Shown piece by piece: positions 6,324-12,565 of a stretch of 12,565 bases of DNA. The position numbers and the translations under genes were made by a program. Source of the stretch: an uncultured Subdoligranulum sp. (GTDB taxonomy: Bacteria > Bacillota_A > Clostridia > Oscillospirales > Ruminococcaceae); assembly GCA_900772715.1 (NCBI GenBank), contig CAAGRN010000285.1, forward strand, positions 1-12,565, written 5' to 3'. Numbering within the stretch: the first letter of the stretch is position 1; every line of letters begins with the position of its first letter. The notes under the pieces were generated by a model, which saw nothing but the letters and a program-made list of their open reading frames with translations, searched no databases and was not told where the DNA came from.

Positions 6324-6337
6324 TTGTGGCGGTATCC
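6317..6337 (+). repeat. 7-bp inverted repeat in the transporter leader
   Basis: GGATACC (6317-6323) and GGTATCC (6331-6337) are exact inverse complements with a 7-base centre. The repeat lies 17 bases before the Shine-Dalgarno AAGGAGG (6355-6361). It may be a repressor operator or an mRNA hairpin. Confidence 0.5.
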
Positions 6338-6366
6338 ATGGCACATTATATTTTAAGGAGGAAATT

Positions 6367-7767
6367 ATGGCAAAAACAAAAAATGCCGGCGGACTGAGTA
6401 TGAAGCATAAAATCGGTTACGCCTTCGGCGACATGGGCGGCTGCATGACCTTCGCCCTGATGGGTTCCATCGTTACCCGTTACTACACCAATGTTCTGCA
6501 GGTCAACACGGTGGTGCTTGCCACCCTGCTGCTGGTCTGGAACGTCTGGGACGCCGTCAACGACCCGCTGATGGGCGCCTTGATGGACAAGGTCTTTGCA
6601 AAAAAGCACAACAAAAACGGAAAGTTCCGCCCCTGGCTGCTGCGCTCCGCCCCCATGGTAGCCATCTGCTTTATCGTTTTCTGGACCGTACCCACCTTCT
6701 TTAAGGGTACCACGATGCTGGTCGTGCTGTTCTTCTGCAAAATCCTGTACGAAGGCTTCTACACGATGTTCAACATCCCCATGGGTTCTCTGCTGTCCGC
6801 CATGGCTGACACCGACGGCGAGCGCGCTGCCCTGTCCAGCGCCCGCGGCTTCGGCGGTATGATCGGCAACATCATCCCCATGATCATCATGCCCCAGCTG
6901 CTGGCAAAGTACGGCGACACCAGCACCGCTTTCGGCATCGGCGCCACCATCTGCGCTTCCATCGGCTTTGTGTTCTGCCTGCTGCACTACTTCTGGACTG
7001 AGGAGCGCCACGTCAGCGATGCCCCCAGTGAGAACACCGAGCCTGTTAAAATCAGCGATATTCTGAATGTTTTCCGTGTAAACCGTCCCTTCCTGGCGCT
7101 GTGCATCCACGGCATCTGCATCTGCACGATGCAGTACGTCGGCAGCACTCTGGGCACCTATATGTACGGCGACGTTCTGGGCAACATCGGTATGATGAGC
7201 CTTGCCAGCGCGATCAGTATGCCTTTGGGTATCGTTGCGCTGATCATCACCCCCAAGATTGCCGACAAGGTCGGTCTGGAGCGTCTGATCCGCTACTGCC
7301 TGCTGATTGCCTCCGCTTTGTATTTCCTGCTGTTCGGCGCGCTGATGGTTCTGCCCGTCCCCGCCATTGCCTATATGCTCGTCAGCTCCATCGCTATGGG
7401 TCTTGCCAGCGTATCCATCTACATGCAGTGGGGTCTGGTCGGTGAGGCAATCGACTACAACGAGATGGTCACCGGCAAGCGCACCGAGGGTTCCATCTAC
7501 GGCACTTTCAACCTGACCCGCCGCATTGGTCAGACCGTGGGCAACTCTGCCGCTGTTCTGGCACTGGGCTGGATCGGCTATCAGGCCGGTGCCGCCACCC
7601 AGACCGCCGGCGCCTTGACCGGCATCAAGGTTCTGGTCGTGCTGACCCCCGCCGTCTTTATTCTGGGCAGCTGGATTGCCTTCCGCTTTGTGTGGAACAT
7701 CACCCCCGAAGTCCGCACCAAGATGGCAGCCTTCAAAGCCGGCAAGCAGACCCTTTCCGCTGAATAA
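6367..7767 (+). CDS. GPH-family (MelB-type) sugar:cation symporter
   Basis: This 466-residue, about 12-helix inner-membrane carrier belongs to the glycoside-pentoside-hexuronide:cation symporter family, which imports glycosides with Na+ or H+. Family marks are YAFGDMG near the start (Asp22) and WNVWDAVNDPLMGALMDK (58-75), whose Asp62 and Asp66 match the MelB cation-site acids. The first loop carries the expected KFRPWLLRSAP, and GEAIDYNEMVTGKRTEGSIYG lies late in the protein as in relatives. Start ATG 6367 has AAGGAGG at 6355-6361. It leads the AraC-controlled unit. Sugar specificity cannot be assigned; downstream hydrolases suggest the cargo is esterified. Confidence 0.93.
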   Translation: MAKTKNAGGLSMKHKIGYAFGDMGGCMTFALMGSIVTRYYTNVLQVNTVVLATLLLVWNVWDAVNDPLMGALMDKVFAKKHNKNGKFRPWLLRSAPMVAICFIVFWTVPTFFKGTTMLVVLFFCKILYEGFYTMFNIPMGSLLSAMADTDGERAALSSARGFGGMIGNIIPMIIMPQLLAKYGDTSTAFGIGATICASIGFVFCLLHYFWTEERHVSDAPSENTEPVKISDILNVFRVNRPFLALCIHGICICTMQYVGSTLGTYMYGDVLGNIGMMSLASAISMPLGIVALIITPKIADKVGLERLIRYCLLIASALYFLLFGALMVLPVPAIAYMLVSSIAMGLASVSIYMQWGLVGEAIDYNEMVTGKRTEGSIYGTFNLTRRIGQTVGNSAAVLALGWIGYQAGAATQTAGALTGIKVLVVLTPAVFILGSWIAFRFVWNITPEVRTKMAAFKAGKQTLSAE

Positions 7768-7781
7768 TATCTGCTATCCTT

Positions 7782-7821
7782 GGGACTGTGCGGCAAAACC
7801 ACCGCACAGTCCCCTGTTTTT
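7782..7821 (+). terminator. Intra-operon hairpin, probable partial terminator or mRNA stabiliser
   Basis: GGGACTGTGCGG (7782-7793) pairs perfectly with CCGCACAGTCCC (7802-7813) over an 8-base loop, followed by CTGTTTTT. The creatininase-like gene's AAAGGAGG begins one base later (7822-7829). The structure is terminator-like but has no promoter behind it, so it probably attenuates rather than ends transcription, or protects the transporter mRNA 3' end. Confidence 0.75.
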
Positions 7822-7836
7822 AAAGGAGGAATCCCT

Positions 7837-8676
7837 ATGAGAACCCGCATTTTGCCCAAAATGCTCAACAGTGAGGTTGAGGAATACCTGCAGCATAACG
7901 ACATTATCATTGTACCCGTCGGCACCGTGGAAATGCACGGCGGTTTTCCGCTGGACAGCGAAACCGTAATCAGCGAGGCCTACGCGCTGCGTATGGCAGA
8001 GGCCTGCGATGGCTTGGTTCTGACCGGGCTGCCCTATTTTTACGCCGGGGCGACTGCCTCCGGGCGCGGCACCGTGCAGGTAAGCGTGCGGCAGGGAATC
8101 GACTATCTGTCCGCTGTGGCACACAGCCTGCTGCGGCAGGGGTTCAAGCGGCAGGTATATGTCAGCTTCCATGGTCCTGCCCATATGACATGCAGCCCCA
8201 TGGTGCGCGATTTCTTTGACGAAACCGGCGTACCCATCCTGTATATGGATCTCAGTATGCAGCTTGGCAAGCTGGCGAAGGATCTTTTTACCTCGATGGA
8301 TTGTTTCCACGCCATTACGGTGGGCGCGTACCAGATTATGGGACGCCTGCAGGATATCCCGCTGACCAGCGAATTTTCCGCGCCGATGCAGCAGAGCTGT
8401 GCGCCGTTTAATGACATCTTCGGTCTTGCCTACCAGAGCGCCGCCATCGGCTACTGCTTTGCCCGGCAGAGCGACCATATGCCCACTACCGCCATTCCCG
8501 ACGAGGCAACCCGCCAAGCGCTTGCGGATGAAGGGCAAGCCATTATCGAAAAGGCTGTCACTGCCATGGATATGCCCCATGTAACAGACCAGATGCGCAA
8601 GCTGGAGCAGTACAACAAGGAAGTCGAAAAAGTGCACCCGTGGATGCCCAGCGCCTACAACAAAAAGGAGTCCTGA
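7837..8676 (+). CDS. Divergent creatininase-family amidohydrolase-like protein
   Basis: Creatininase-family proteins are metal-dependent cytosolic enzymes acting on cyclic or formyl amides (creatinine; FAPy deformylation; MftE in mycofactocin maturation). This 279-residue protein shows the family start VPVGTVEMHGGFPLDSET (26-43), with Glu32 and His34 where metal ligands are expected. The usual Asp at the end of that motif appears to be Glu42 after a one-residue deletion. The typical NGHGGN is FHGPAH (111-116), and the typical HAGxxETS is HAITVGAY (158-165), lacking the glutamate. It may therefore act on a different substrate or be catalytically altered. ATG 7837 is set by AAAGGAGG at 7822-7829; an in-frame TTG at 7780 lies inside the hairpin region and is rejected. 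Only 4 bases separate it from the esterase. Confidence 0.8.
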   Translation: MRTRILPKMLNSEVEEYLQHNDIIIVPVGTVEMHGGFPLDSETVISEAYALRMAEACDGLVLTGLPYFYAGATASGRGTVQVSVRQGIDYLSAVAHSLLRQGFKRQVYVSFHGPAHMTCSPMVRDFFDETGVPILYMDLSMQLGKLAKDLFTSMDCFHAITVGAYQIMGRLQDIPLTSEFSAPMQQSCAPFNDIFGLAYQSAAIGYCFARQSDHMPTTAIPDEATRQALADEGQAIIEKAVTAMDMPHVTDQMRKLEQYNKEVEKVHPWMPSAYNKKES

Positions 8677-8680
8677 CCCG

Positions 8681-10063
8681 ATGAGCGAACTGAAATACCT
8701 GCGTCACACCCCTTGCGGTGACATTGCCGGCACCGACTGCCAGTGGTCGGGCGTTGCCGCCTACAAGGGCATTCGCTACGCTACCGCCGCACGCTGGAGT
8801 TACCCCGAACCCGTGACCCACTGGGACGGCGTGTACGAAGCAACCGAATACGGCGCTTGCTGCTACCAGCCCCGCGCCTTTTACGACGAATCTCAGGTTG
8901 TGGAAAAGGCGTTTTATTACAACGAGTTCCGCCGCGGCGAAAGCTACCGCTACAGTGAGGACTGCCTGTTTTTGAACATTTGGACGCCCGCCGATGCCAC
9001 GCCCGACAGCAAGCTGCCGGTAATTTTCTACATCCACGGCGGCGGTTTTACCGGCGGCTGCGGACACGAAAAGCACTTTGACGGTCCCGAATGGCCGACC
9101 AAGGGCTGCGTTGCGGTAACCATCAACTATCGGTTGGGACCCTTGGCATTTGCCTGCTTGGACGAGCTTGCCAAGGAAGCCGGACACACCGGCAACTATG
9201 GTCTGTTTGACCAGCTGTGCGCACTGCAGTGGGTGCGCGCCAACATCGGCGCCTTTGGCGGCGATGCTGACAATATCACCATAATGGGGCAGAGCGCCGG
9301 CGCGATGAGCGTACAGCAGCTATGCCTGACCCCGCTGGCGGAGGGGCTGTTTGCCAAGGCTGTGATGAGCAGCGGCGGCGGTGTCAGCAAAATGCTGTCC
9401 GCCAAGCCGGTGGAGGAGTTGTATCCCTTCTGGGAAAATGTGATGGCTAAGGCAGGCTGTCCCGACCTTGCCGCACTGCGCGCCCTTGCGCCGGAGGCAC
9501 TGTTTGCCGCTTGGCAGGAGGCCAAGAAAGAATGCAAAAATGCTATGGCAGCTTCCGGTCCCGCACAGGACGGCGTTTTCATCTGCAAGCCCGGCACCGA
9601 GGTTGTGGCAGCCGGTGAACAGCGCCATATCCCCTATATGATCGGTATGACCAGCGAGGACATTATGCCCCCCATCCTTTACACGATGGTCAAGGGCTGG
9701 TGCAAAACGCAGGATGAGCAGAATGGTCCTGCCTGCTACGGCTGGTTCTTTGACCGCCAACTGCCCGGCGACAAAAACGGTGCATGGCACAGCAGCGACC
9801 TTTGGTATTGGTTCGGCACACTGGATCACTGCTGGCGTCCCTTTACCGCCACGGACAAGGTCCTGAGCGCCCAGATGGTCACCTACCTGACGAATTTTGC
9901 CAAGACCGGCAACCCCAACGGCGGCGGTATGCCCACTTGGGCACCGCTGGATGCCGCCCACACAAAGGTTCTGCGTTTGGGCGAGCAACCGCCCCACATG
10001 GGCAAAGCCTCCTTGGCAAAGCTGGCGTGGACCATGCTGACCAACAAGGCGGTAGGCGAATAA
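8681..10063 (+). CDS. Type-B carboxylesterase
   Basis: This 460-residue alpha/beta-hydrolase cleaves carboxylic esters. It shows EDCLFLNIW (93-101), oxyanion-hole HGGGF (119-123), NYRLGPLAF (149-157), nucleophile GQSAGA with Ser205 (203-208), an acid candidate in TSEDI (Glu326 or Asp327), and catalytic His370 in NGAWHSSDLWYWFG. No signal peptide is visible, so it acts inside the cell on imported substrate. At 460 residues it is slightly shorter than many type-B enzymes. It is rich in cysteine, which suits the reducing cytoplasm of an anaerobe. The Shine-Dalgarno AAAAAGGAG lies inside the 3' end of the creatininase-like gene. The alcohol or acid product is unknown; phenolic-ester glycosides are one possibility. 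Confidence 0.92.
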   Translation: MSELKYLRHTPCGDIAGTDCQWSGVAAYKGIRYATAARWSYPEPVTHWDGVYEATEYGACCYQPRAFYDESQVVEKAFYYNEFRRGESYRYSEDCLFLNIWTPADATPDSKLPVIFYIHGGGFTGGCGHEKHFDGPEWPTKGCVAVTINYRLGPLAFACLDELAKEAGHTGNYGLFDQLCALQWVRANIGAFGGDADNITIMGQSAGAMSVQQLCLTPLAEGLFAKAVMSSGGGVSKMLSAKPVEELYPFWENVMAKAGCPDLAALRALAPEALFAAWQEAKKECKNAMAASGPAQDGVFICKPGTEVVAAGEQRHIPYMIGMTSEDIMPPILYTMVKGWCKTQDEQNGPACYGWFFDRQLPGDKNGAWHSSDLWYWFGTLDHCWRPFTATDKVLSAQMVTYLTNFAKTGNPNGGGMPTWAPLDAAHTKVLRLGEQPPHMGKASLAKLAWTMLTNKAVGE

Positions 10064-10091
10064 GCCGCTTCCTCCCTGCCGTTTCCAAGAC

Positions 10092-10144
10092 AAAAAGTAA
10101 GCTCTGACCCATCGCTTTGCACGGGGCAGGGCTTGCTTTTTTTT
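10092..10144 (+). terminator. Terminator of the transporter/esterase unit
   Basis: Sixteen bases at 10095-10110 (AAGTAAGCTCTGACCC) pair with 10123-10138 (GGGGCAGGGCTTGCTT) with two G-U pairs and one mismatch, followed by eight T. The right arm also contains the TTGCTT that serves as the -35 of the next promoter. Confidence 0.85.
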
Positions 10145-10160
10145 GAATATGTGCTATAAT
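10133..10160 (+). promoter_or_regulatory. Promoter of the second Wzz-like gene, nested in a terminator
   Basis: A perfect extended -10 (TG at 10152-10153, TATAAT at 10155-10160) follows a weak TTGCTT (10133-10138) by 16 bases. The predicted start near 10167 leaves a leader of about 40 bases. Confidence 0.6.
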
Positions 10161-10205
10161 AAGATATATTTGTGTGTAAATCGTTTTAATCTGGGAGGAT
10201 ATAGA

Positions 10206-11012
10206 ATGGCACAAGAGCTTGAAAACAAGAATACCTTGCGCGAAACCGCAGATGGCCGTCAGTATGTCTACGTCCGCTATGAGGAGGGCAACGATGAGGA
10301 GGAAATAGATATCTTTGATATCATTACTCTTTGCAAAAAAGGTCTGCTCATCTTAAAAAAATACATCGCCCTGTTGCTGGTATTTCTGGTGATCGGCGGT
10401 GCTTTCGGTTATGTAAAGGCGAAACTTACCCGAAAGCTTACCTATACGTCCAACGCTGTCCTATTTGTTGACTTAAACCGCGATATGCTGCAAAATGACA
10501 ACGACACCAACGAAGCCGGGAAAATCAGCATGCTGGCCAGTTCCTTCGCCGAAATCGTCCACAGTGATGCAATTATCACTCCTATCGCCAAAAAATATGC
10601 ACAGGAAGACAAAAAAATTCGCAGCAACGATGAAGATGCATTGATCAAAAAAGTTGATGAGATCCGCAATAATATTTCCGTATGGACGCCGAGCGGCACG
10701 CAGATCATTCAGGTTTCCGTCTCTGTTCAGGTTGCCAACGACGAAGAGGAACACGCCCAAGACATTTGCGAGAGCGTGGTTCAGGCCGGCATTGACAGTC
10801 TGGACTCTATTACCGATTATGCAACCATCAAGGTAATTTCCTCTGCAACCGAATCCCGCAAAGGGCAAACCACGCGCGCCCTGTACAGCGCTCTCTCCAT
10901 GGCTGCCATTTTCCTGGTTATTGCACTGGTCATTATGATCGTGCGCGAATTTGGTATTGCCTATAAGGCACACGAGGCTGCTGCCAAGAACGGCAAAGAA
11001 GAAAACTGCTAA
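10206..11012 (+). CDS. Wzz-like polysaccharide co-polymerase, orphan
   Basis: This 268-residue membrane protein has a Wzz-type layout: an acidic cytoplasmic N-terminus (NDEEEIDIFDIITL, 29-42), helix 1 (about 53-72), an external alpha/beta domain with the YTSNAVLFVDLN segment (80-91), helix 2 (about 226-246), and a short tail. Unlike the Wzz protein at 205-924, it lacks the proline motif before helix 2; the segment there is SSATESRKGQTT (212-223). It also has no kinase or phosphatase next to it. Start ATG 10206 has GGGAGG at 10193-10198; a longer in-frame start at 10143 lies in the promoter. It is monocistronic, bounded by its own promoter and terminator. It may tune a second polymer or act as a variant partner of the first kinase. 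Confidence 0.82.
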   Translation: MAQELENKNTLRETADGRQYVYVRYEEGNDEEEIDIFDIITLCKKGLLILKKYIALLLVFLVIGGAFGYVKAKLTRKLTYTSNAVLFVDLNRDMLQNDNDTNEAGKISMLASSFAEIVHSDAIITPIAKKYAQEDKKIRSNDEDALIKKVDEIRNNISVWTPSGTQIIQVSVSVQVANDEEEHAQDICESVVQAGIDSLDSITDYATIKVISSATESRKGQTTRALYSALSMAAIFLVIALVIMIVREFGIAYKAHEAAAKNGKEENC

Positions 11013-11023
11013 GCGAATTATCC

Positions 11024-11062
11024 AACAAATATTCCCCCGGCAATGCCGGGGGAATATTTGTT
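11024..11062. terminator. Bidirectional terminator between convergent genes
   Basis: A perfect 17-bp stem: AACAAATATTCCCCCGG (11024-11040) with CCGGGGGAATATTTGTT (11046-11062), loop CAATG, then ATTTT. The T-rich arm ends serve both strands. The stop of the - strand gene begins inside the right arm. Confidence 0.9.
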
Positions 11063-11432
11063 ATTTTCGGCATGCTTTTGCCGCGGTGGCGTGAAAGCTC
11101 ATATCCAGCATGGCTTTGATCGTATCCGGCGCGGCTGTGCCGTCCAAGGCGATGGTGATCCATGTGTCCTTGCTCATATGATAGGCCGGGTAGATACCGC
11201 GCTCTGCCCGCAGGCTGCCGATCAAAATCGGGTCGCATTTTACATTGACCACATCCATCCGCTGGGTGCCGGGCAGTCCCAGCTTGTTTTGGGGAACATC
11301 CAGAATCAGCGCGAACCACTTCCGGTTTTCAGCGTGGCGAAACACCTCGTGGTTTGGTGATTTTGCCCAAGGGTGGTCTGCTTCTGTGTGGTATGTCTGC
11401 CGGATATAGGCTTTTAATTCTGCGCGATCCAT
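11061..11432 (-). CDS. MmcQ/YjbR-family protein
   Basis: This 123-residue cytoplasmic protein belongs to the MmcQ/YjbR family (DUF419), which has a CyaY-like fold. Visible are the family's VFRHAENRKWFALI, VNVKCDPILIGSLR, GIYPAYHMSKDTWITIALDG and a short C-terminal helix. The family is called DNA-binding from structural work, but cellular function is unsettled. The ATG at 11430-11432 has a GGGG-type ribosome site at 11438-11441, and the gene follows the DUF2500 gene by 15 bases in an operon. Confidence 0.9.
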   Translation of the reverse strand: MDRAELKAYIRQTYHTEADHPWAKSPNHEVFRHAENRKWFALILDVPQNKLGLPGTQRMDVVNVKCDPILIGSLRAERGIYPAYHMSKDTWITIALDGTAAPDTIKAMLDMSFHATAAKACRK

Positions 11433-11447
11433 AAGCGTCCCCTTGCC

Positions 11448-11831
11448 TTAGCAGGCTCTGTTGCGTTCAAACGCCAGATAGCGGGTCCCCTGAAAGCTCA
11501 ACCTGCCCTCGTCCCCTTCTGCCAGCAAGCCGTACTCGTTTCCCGGAACATGGAACTCCATTCTGTCGCCGCTTTCCACCTGAAAGGTAACATAGTACGA
11601 TGTATCGTATGTTGTGGAAAACCCGTGCGCACCCGATGCATCCCCGCCGATCGGTCGATCGTGGTGCGTTACATTCTGACGCTTGGCAACCACCGTGGCA
11701 AGCACGGTCAGGCGCGGCGACTGGTTGTTGCTGTGCCAGGTTCTGATACTCCTTACAAGGGTAACGACAAACATCGCAAGAATAAGAAAAAACACAAGGG
11801 GAAACAGGAACGTCATTACATCAAACATCAT
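11448..11831 (-). CDS. DUF2500-family membrane-anchored protein
   Basis: This 127-residue protein has one N-terminal membrane helix (about 7-28) followed by a beta-rich domain. Recognisable are TVLATVVAKRQNV (42-54), SYYVTFQVESGDRMEFHVPGNEY and EGRLSFQGTRYLAFER near the end, as in DUF2500 (E. coli YhhM relatives). Function is unknown. Two adjacent ATGs (11829-11831 and 11826-11828) both lie in range of AGAGGAG (11838-11844). The 65-base gap from the dehydrogenase stop holds only a minimal GGCA/TGCC hairpin with TTTT, so read-through is likely. Confidence 0.85.
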   Translation of the reverse strand: MMFDVMTFLFPLVFFLILAMFVVTLVRSIRTWHSNNQSPRLTVLATVVAKRQNVTHHDRPIGGDASGAHGFSTTYDTSYYVTFQVESGDRMEFHVPGNEYGLLAEGDEGRLSFQGTRYLAFERNRAC

Positions 11832-11896
11832 CGGTTACTCCTCTCAAAAGGCACTTCCTGCCGCTGATACACATCGGCTTGCTGTGTGGGATTGCC

Positions 11897-12565
11897 TTAA
11901 CACTCCACCGCCACCTTGATGACGCCATCCTGCCTGTTTTCAAACAGCGCGTAGGCCTCCGCAATGCGGCTGAGCGGGTAGGTGTGCGTAATCAGCGGTT
12001 CGGTGTTCAGCTTGCCCTGTGCGATCAATGCCAGCGTTTCCTCGCAGTTGCAGCCGTCTACGCCTCCGGTCTTAAAAGTCAGATTCTTGCCGTACATATC
12101 GGGCAGCGGCAAAACCTGCGCTGTATCGTACAGAGCAACCACCGTCACGATTGCATTGGGGCGCGCACATTCCCACGCCAAGCGGAAGGTCGTGGCGGCG
12201 CCCGCCACCTCCAGCACCACGTCCGCGCCGCCGTGGTCGCTGTTCCGGCGCACAAAATCGGCGCACGCCTGCGGGGTGACCGTAAGCACCTCGGGGTAAT
12301 GCTCGCGAATAAAGCGCAGGCGGTTTTCGTCCTTTTCACAGACAATGATGCGTTTCGGCGCGTGCAGCATAACGCAAAGCAGGGTGCAGATGCCTGTGGG
12401 TCCCGCACCGATGATCAGCACGGTGTCCTCTGCGGTAATTTCAGAAATACGCGCTGCCCAGTACCCCGTCGCCAGCACATCCCCCACCAACAGCGCCTGT
12501 CGGTCGGTGACATTGTCCGGGATTTTGTTCAGCCCGGTGTCGGCAAAAGGAACGCGGACATATTC
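11897..12565 (-). CDS. Zinc-type alcohol dehydrogenase, N-terminus outside the window
   Basis: The reading frame is open to the last base, so about 222 C-terminal residues are present of an expected 340-350. The visible part starts EYVRVPFADTGLNKIPD, the end of the GroES-like catalytic domain. It continues with a Rossmann fold carrying GAGPTG (visible residues 53-58) and a glutamate (Glu77, in CEKDENR) at the position that usually selects NAD over NADP. The C-terminal EAYALFENRQDGVIKVAVEC is typical of medium-chain dehydrogenases. The catalytic zinc ligands near the N-terminus are not in view. Substrate is unassigned; secondary alcohols are common for this subgroup. Confidence 0.93.
   Translation of the reverse strand, partial: EYVRVPFADTGLNKIPDNVTDRQALLVGDVLATGYWAARISEITAEDTVLIIGAGPTGICTLLCVMLHAPKRIIVCEKDENRLRFIREHYPEVLTVTPQACADFVRRNSDHGGADVVLEVAGAATTFRLAWECARPNAIVTVVALYDTAQVLPLPDMYGKNLTFKTGGVDGCNCEETLALIAQGKLNTEPLITHTYPLSRIAEAYALFENRQDGVIKVAVEC

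Noticed and set aside
6346..7110. Open frame on the - strand opposite the symporter
   Set aside because: Shadow of a gene with unmistakable GPH-family motifs; no ribosome site or recognisable domain.
7780..7836. Upstream TTG start for the creatininase-like protein
   Set aside because: The extra codons lie in the hairpin and Shine-Dalgarno; ATG 7837 has ideal spacing.
7774..8637. Open frame on the - strand opposite the creatininase-like gene
   Set aside because: Antisense to a gene with good start signals and family motifs; no domain recognised.
9320..10093. Open frame on the - strand opposite the esterase
   Set aside because: Overlaps the catalytic half of the esterase and has no ribosome site or domain.
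10143..10148. TTGAAT as -35 of the second Wzz-like gene
   Set aside because: Only six bases separate it from the -10, far too few.
12488..12490. TTG as the start of the dehydrogenase
   Set aside because: The frame stays open with family-typical sequence (EYVRVPFADTG) to the window edge, so the true start lies outside.

Overview
The window looks like chromosomal DNA of a low-to-mid-GC anaerobic Firmicute, most like the gut Oscillospiraceae (the Faecalibacterium / Subdoligranulum / Gemmiger neighbourhood). This is inferred from strong AGGAGG ribosome binding sites, extended -10 promoters, a Gram-positive tyrosine-kinase capsule module, a class D-like sortase, and GC-rich third codon positions between AT-rich intergenic gaps. 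The species cannot be fixed from this sequence alone. No RNA gene, insertion sequence, CRISPR array or phage gene was seen.

Left part (1-4972, + strand): an exopolysaccharide and cell-surface region. Two possible tandem promoters precede a three-gene operon: a Wzz/CpsC-type chain-length regulator, a bacterial tyrosine kinase with a C-terminal tyrosine cluster, and a PHP-type phosphotyrosine phosphatase. The order matches Bacillus ywqC-ywqD-ywqE. A separate, strongly signalled unit follows. It has an extended -10 promoter with a perfect inverted repeat at the predicted transcript start, an ideal Shine-Dalgarno, codon use biased to GCT, and a near-perfect terminator. It encodes a small secreted protein with a signal peptide, a Ser/Thr-rich linker and a C-terminal hydrophobic tail. 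Next come a sortase and a four-helix membrane protein of unknown function, both with TTG starts.

Middle part (4978-10144): an AraC-family regulator and a DUF1653 protein (- strand) diverge from a catabolic unit on the + strand: a GPH/MelB-type sugar-cation symporter, a divergent creatininase-family protein and a type-B carboxylesterase. The gap between the divergent genes holds two near-identical 11-bp direct repeats 22 bp apart (typical AraC-family operator geometry) over the transporter's -35 region. It also holds a cre-like catabolite-repression site at the predicted start point. A 12-bp perfect stem with a U-rich tail lies between transporter and creatininase, and may set the transporter-to-enzyme ratio. 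The genes suggest regulated uptake and intracellular hydrolysis of an esterified (perhaps amide- or lactam-containing) small molecule or glycoside. The substrate cannot be read from the sequence.

Right part (10133-12565): a lone second Wzz-like protein without a kinase partner has its own promoter, whose -35 hexamer lies in the preceding terminator hairpin. A 17-bp perfect hairpin separates it from a convergent - strand group: a MmcQ/YjbR protein, a DUF2500 membrane protein, and a zinc-type alcohol dehydrogenase cut by the right edge of the window.

The two candidate systems most worth attention are the highly expressed surface protein with its adjacent sortase and membrane protein beside the kinase operon, and the AraC-controlled transporter/creatininase-like/carboxylesterase unit.
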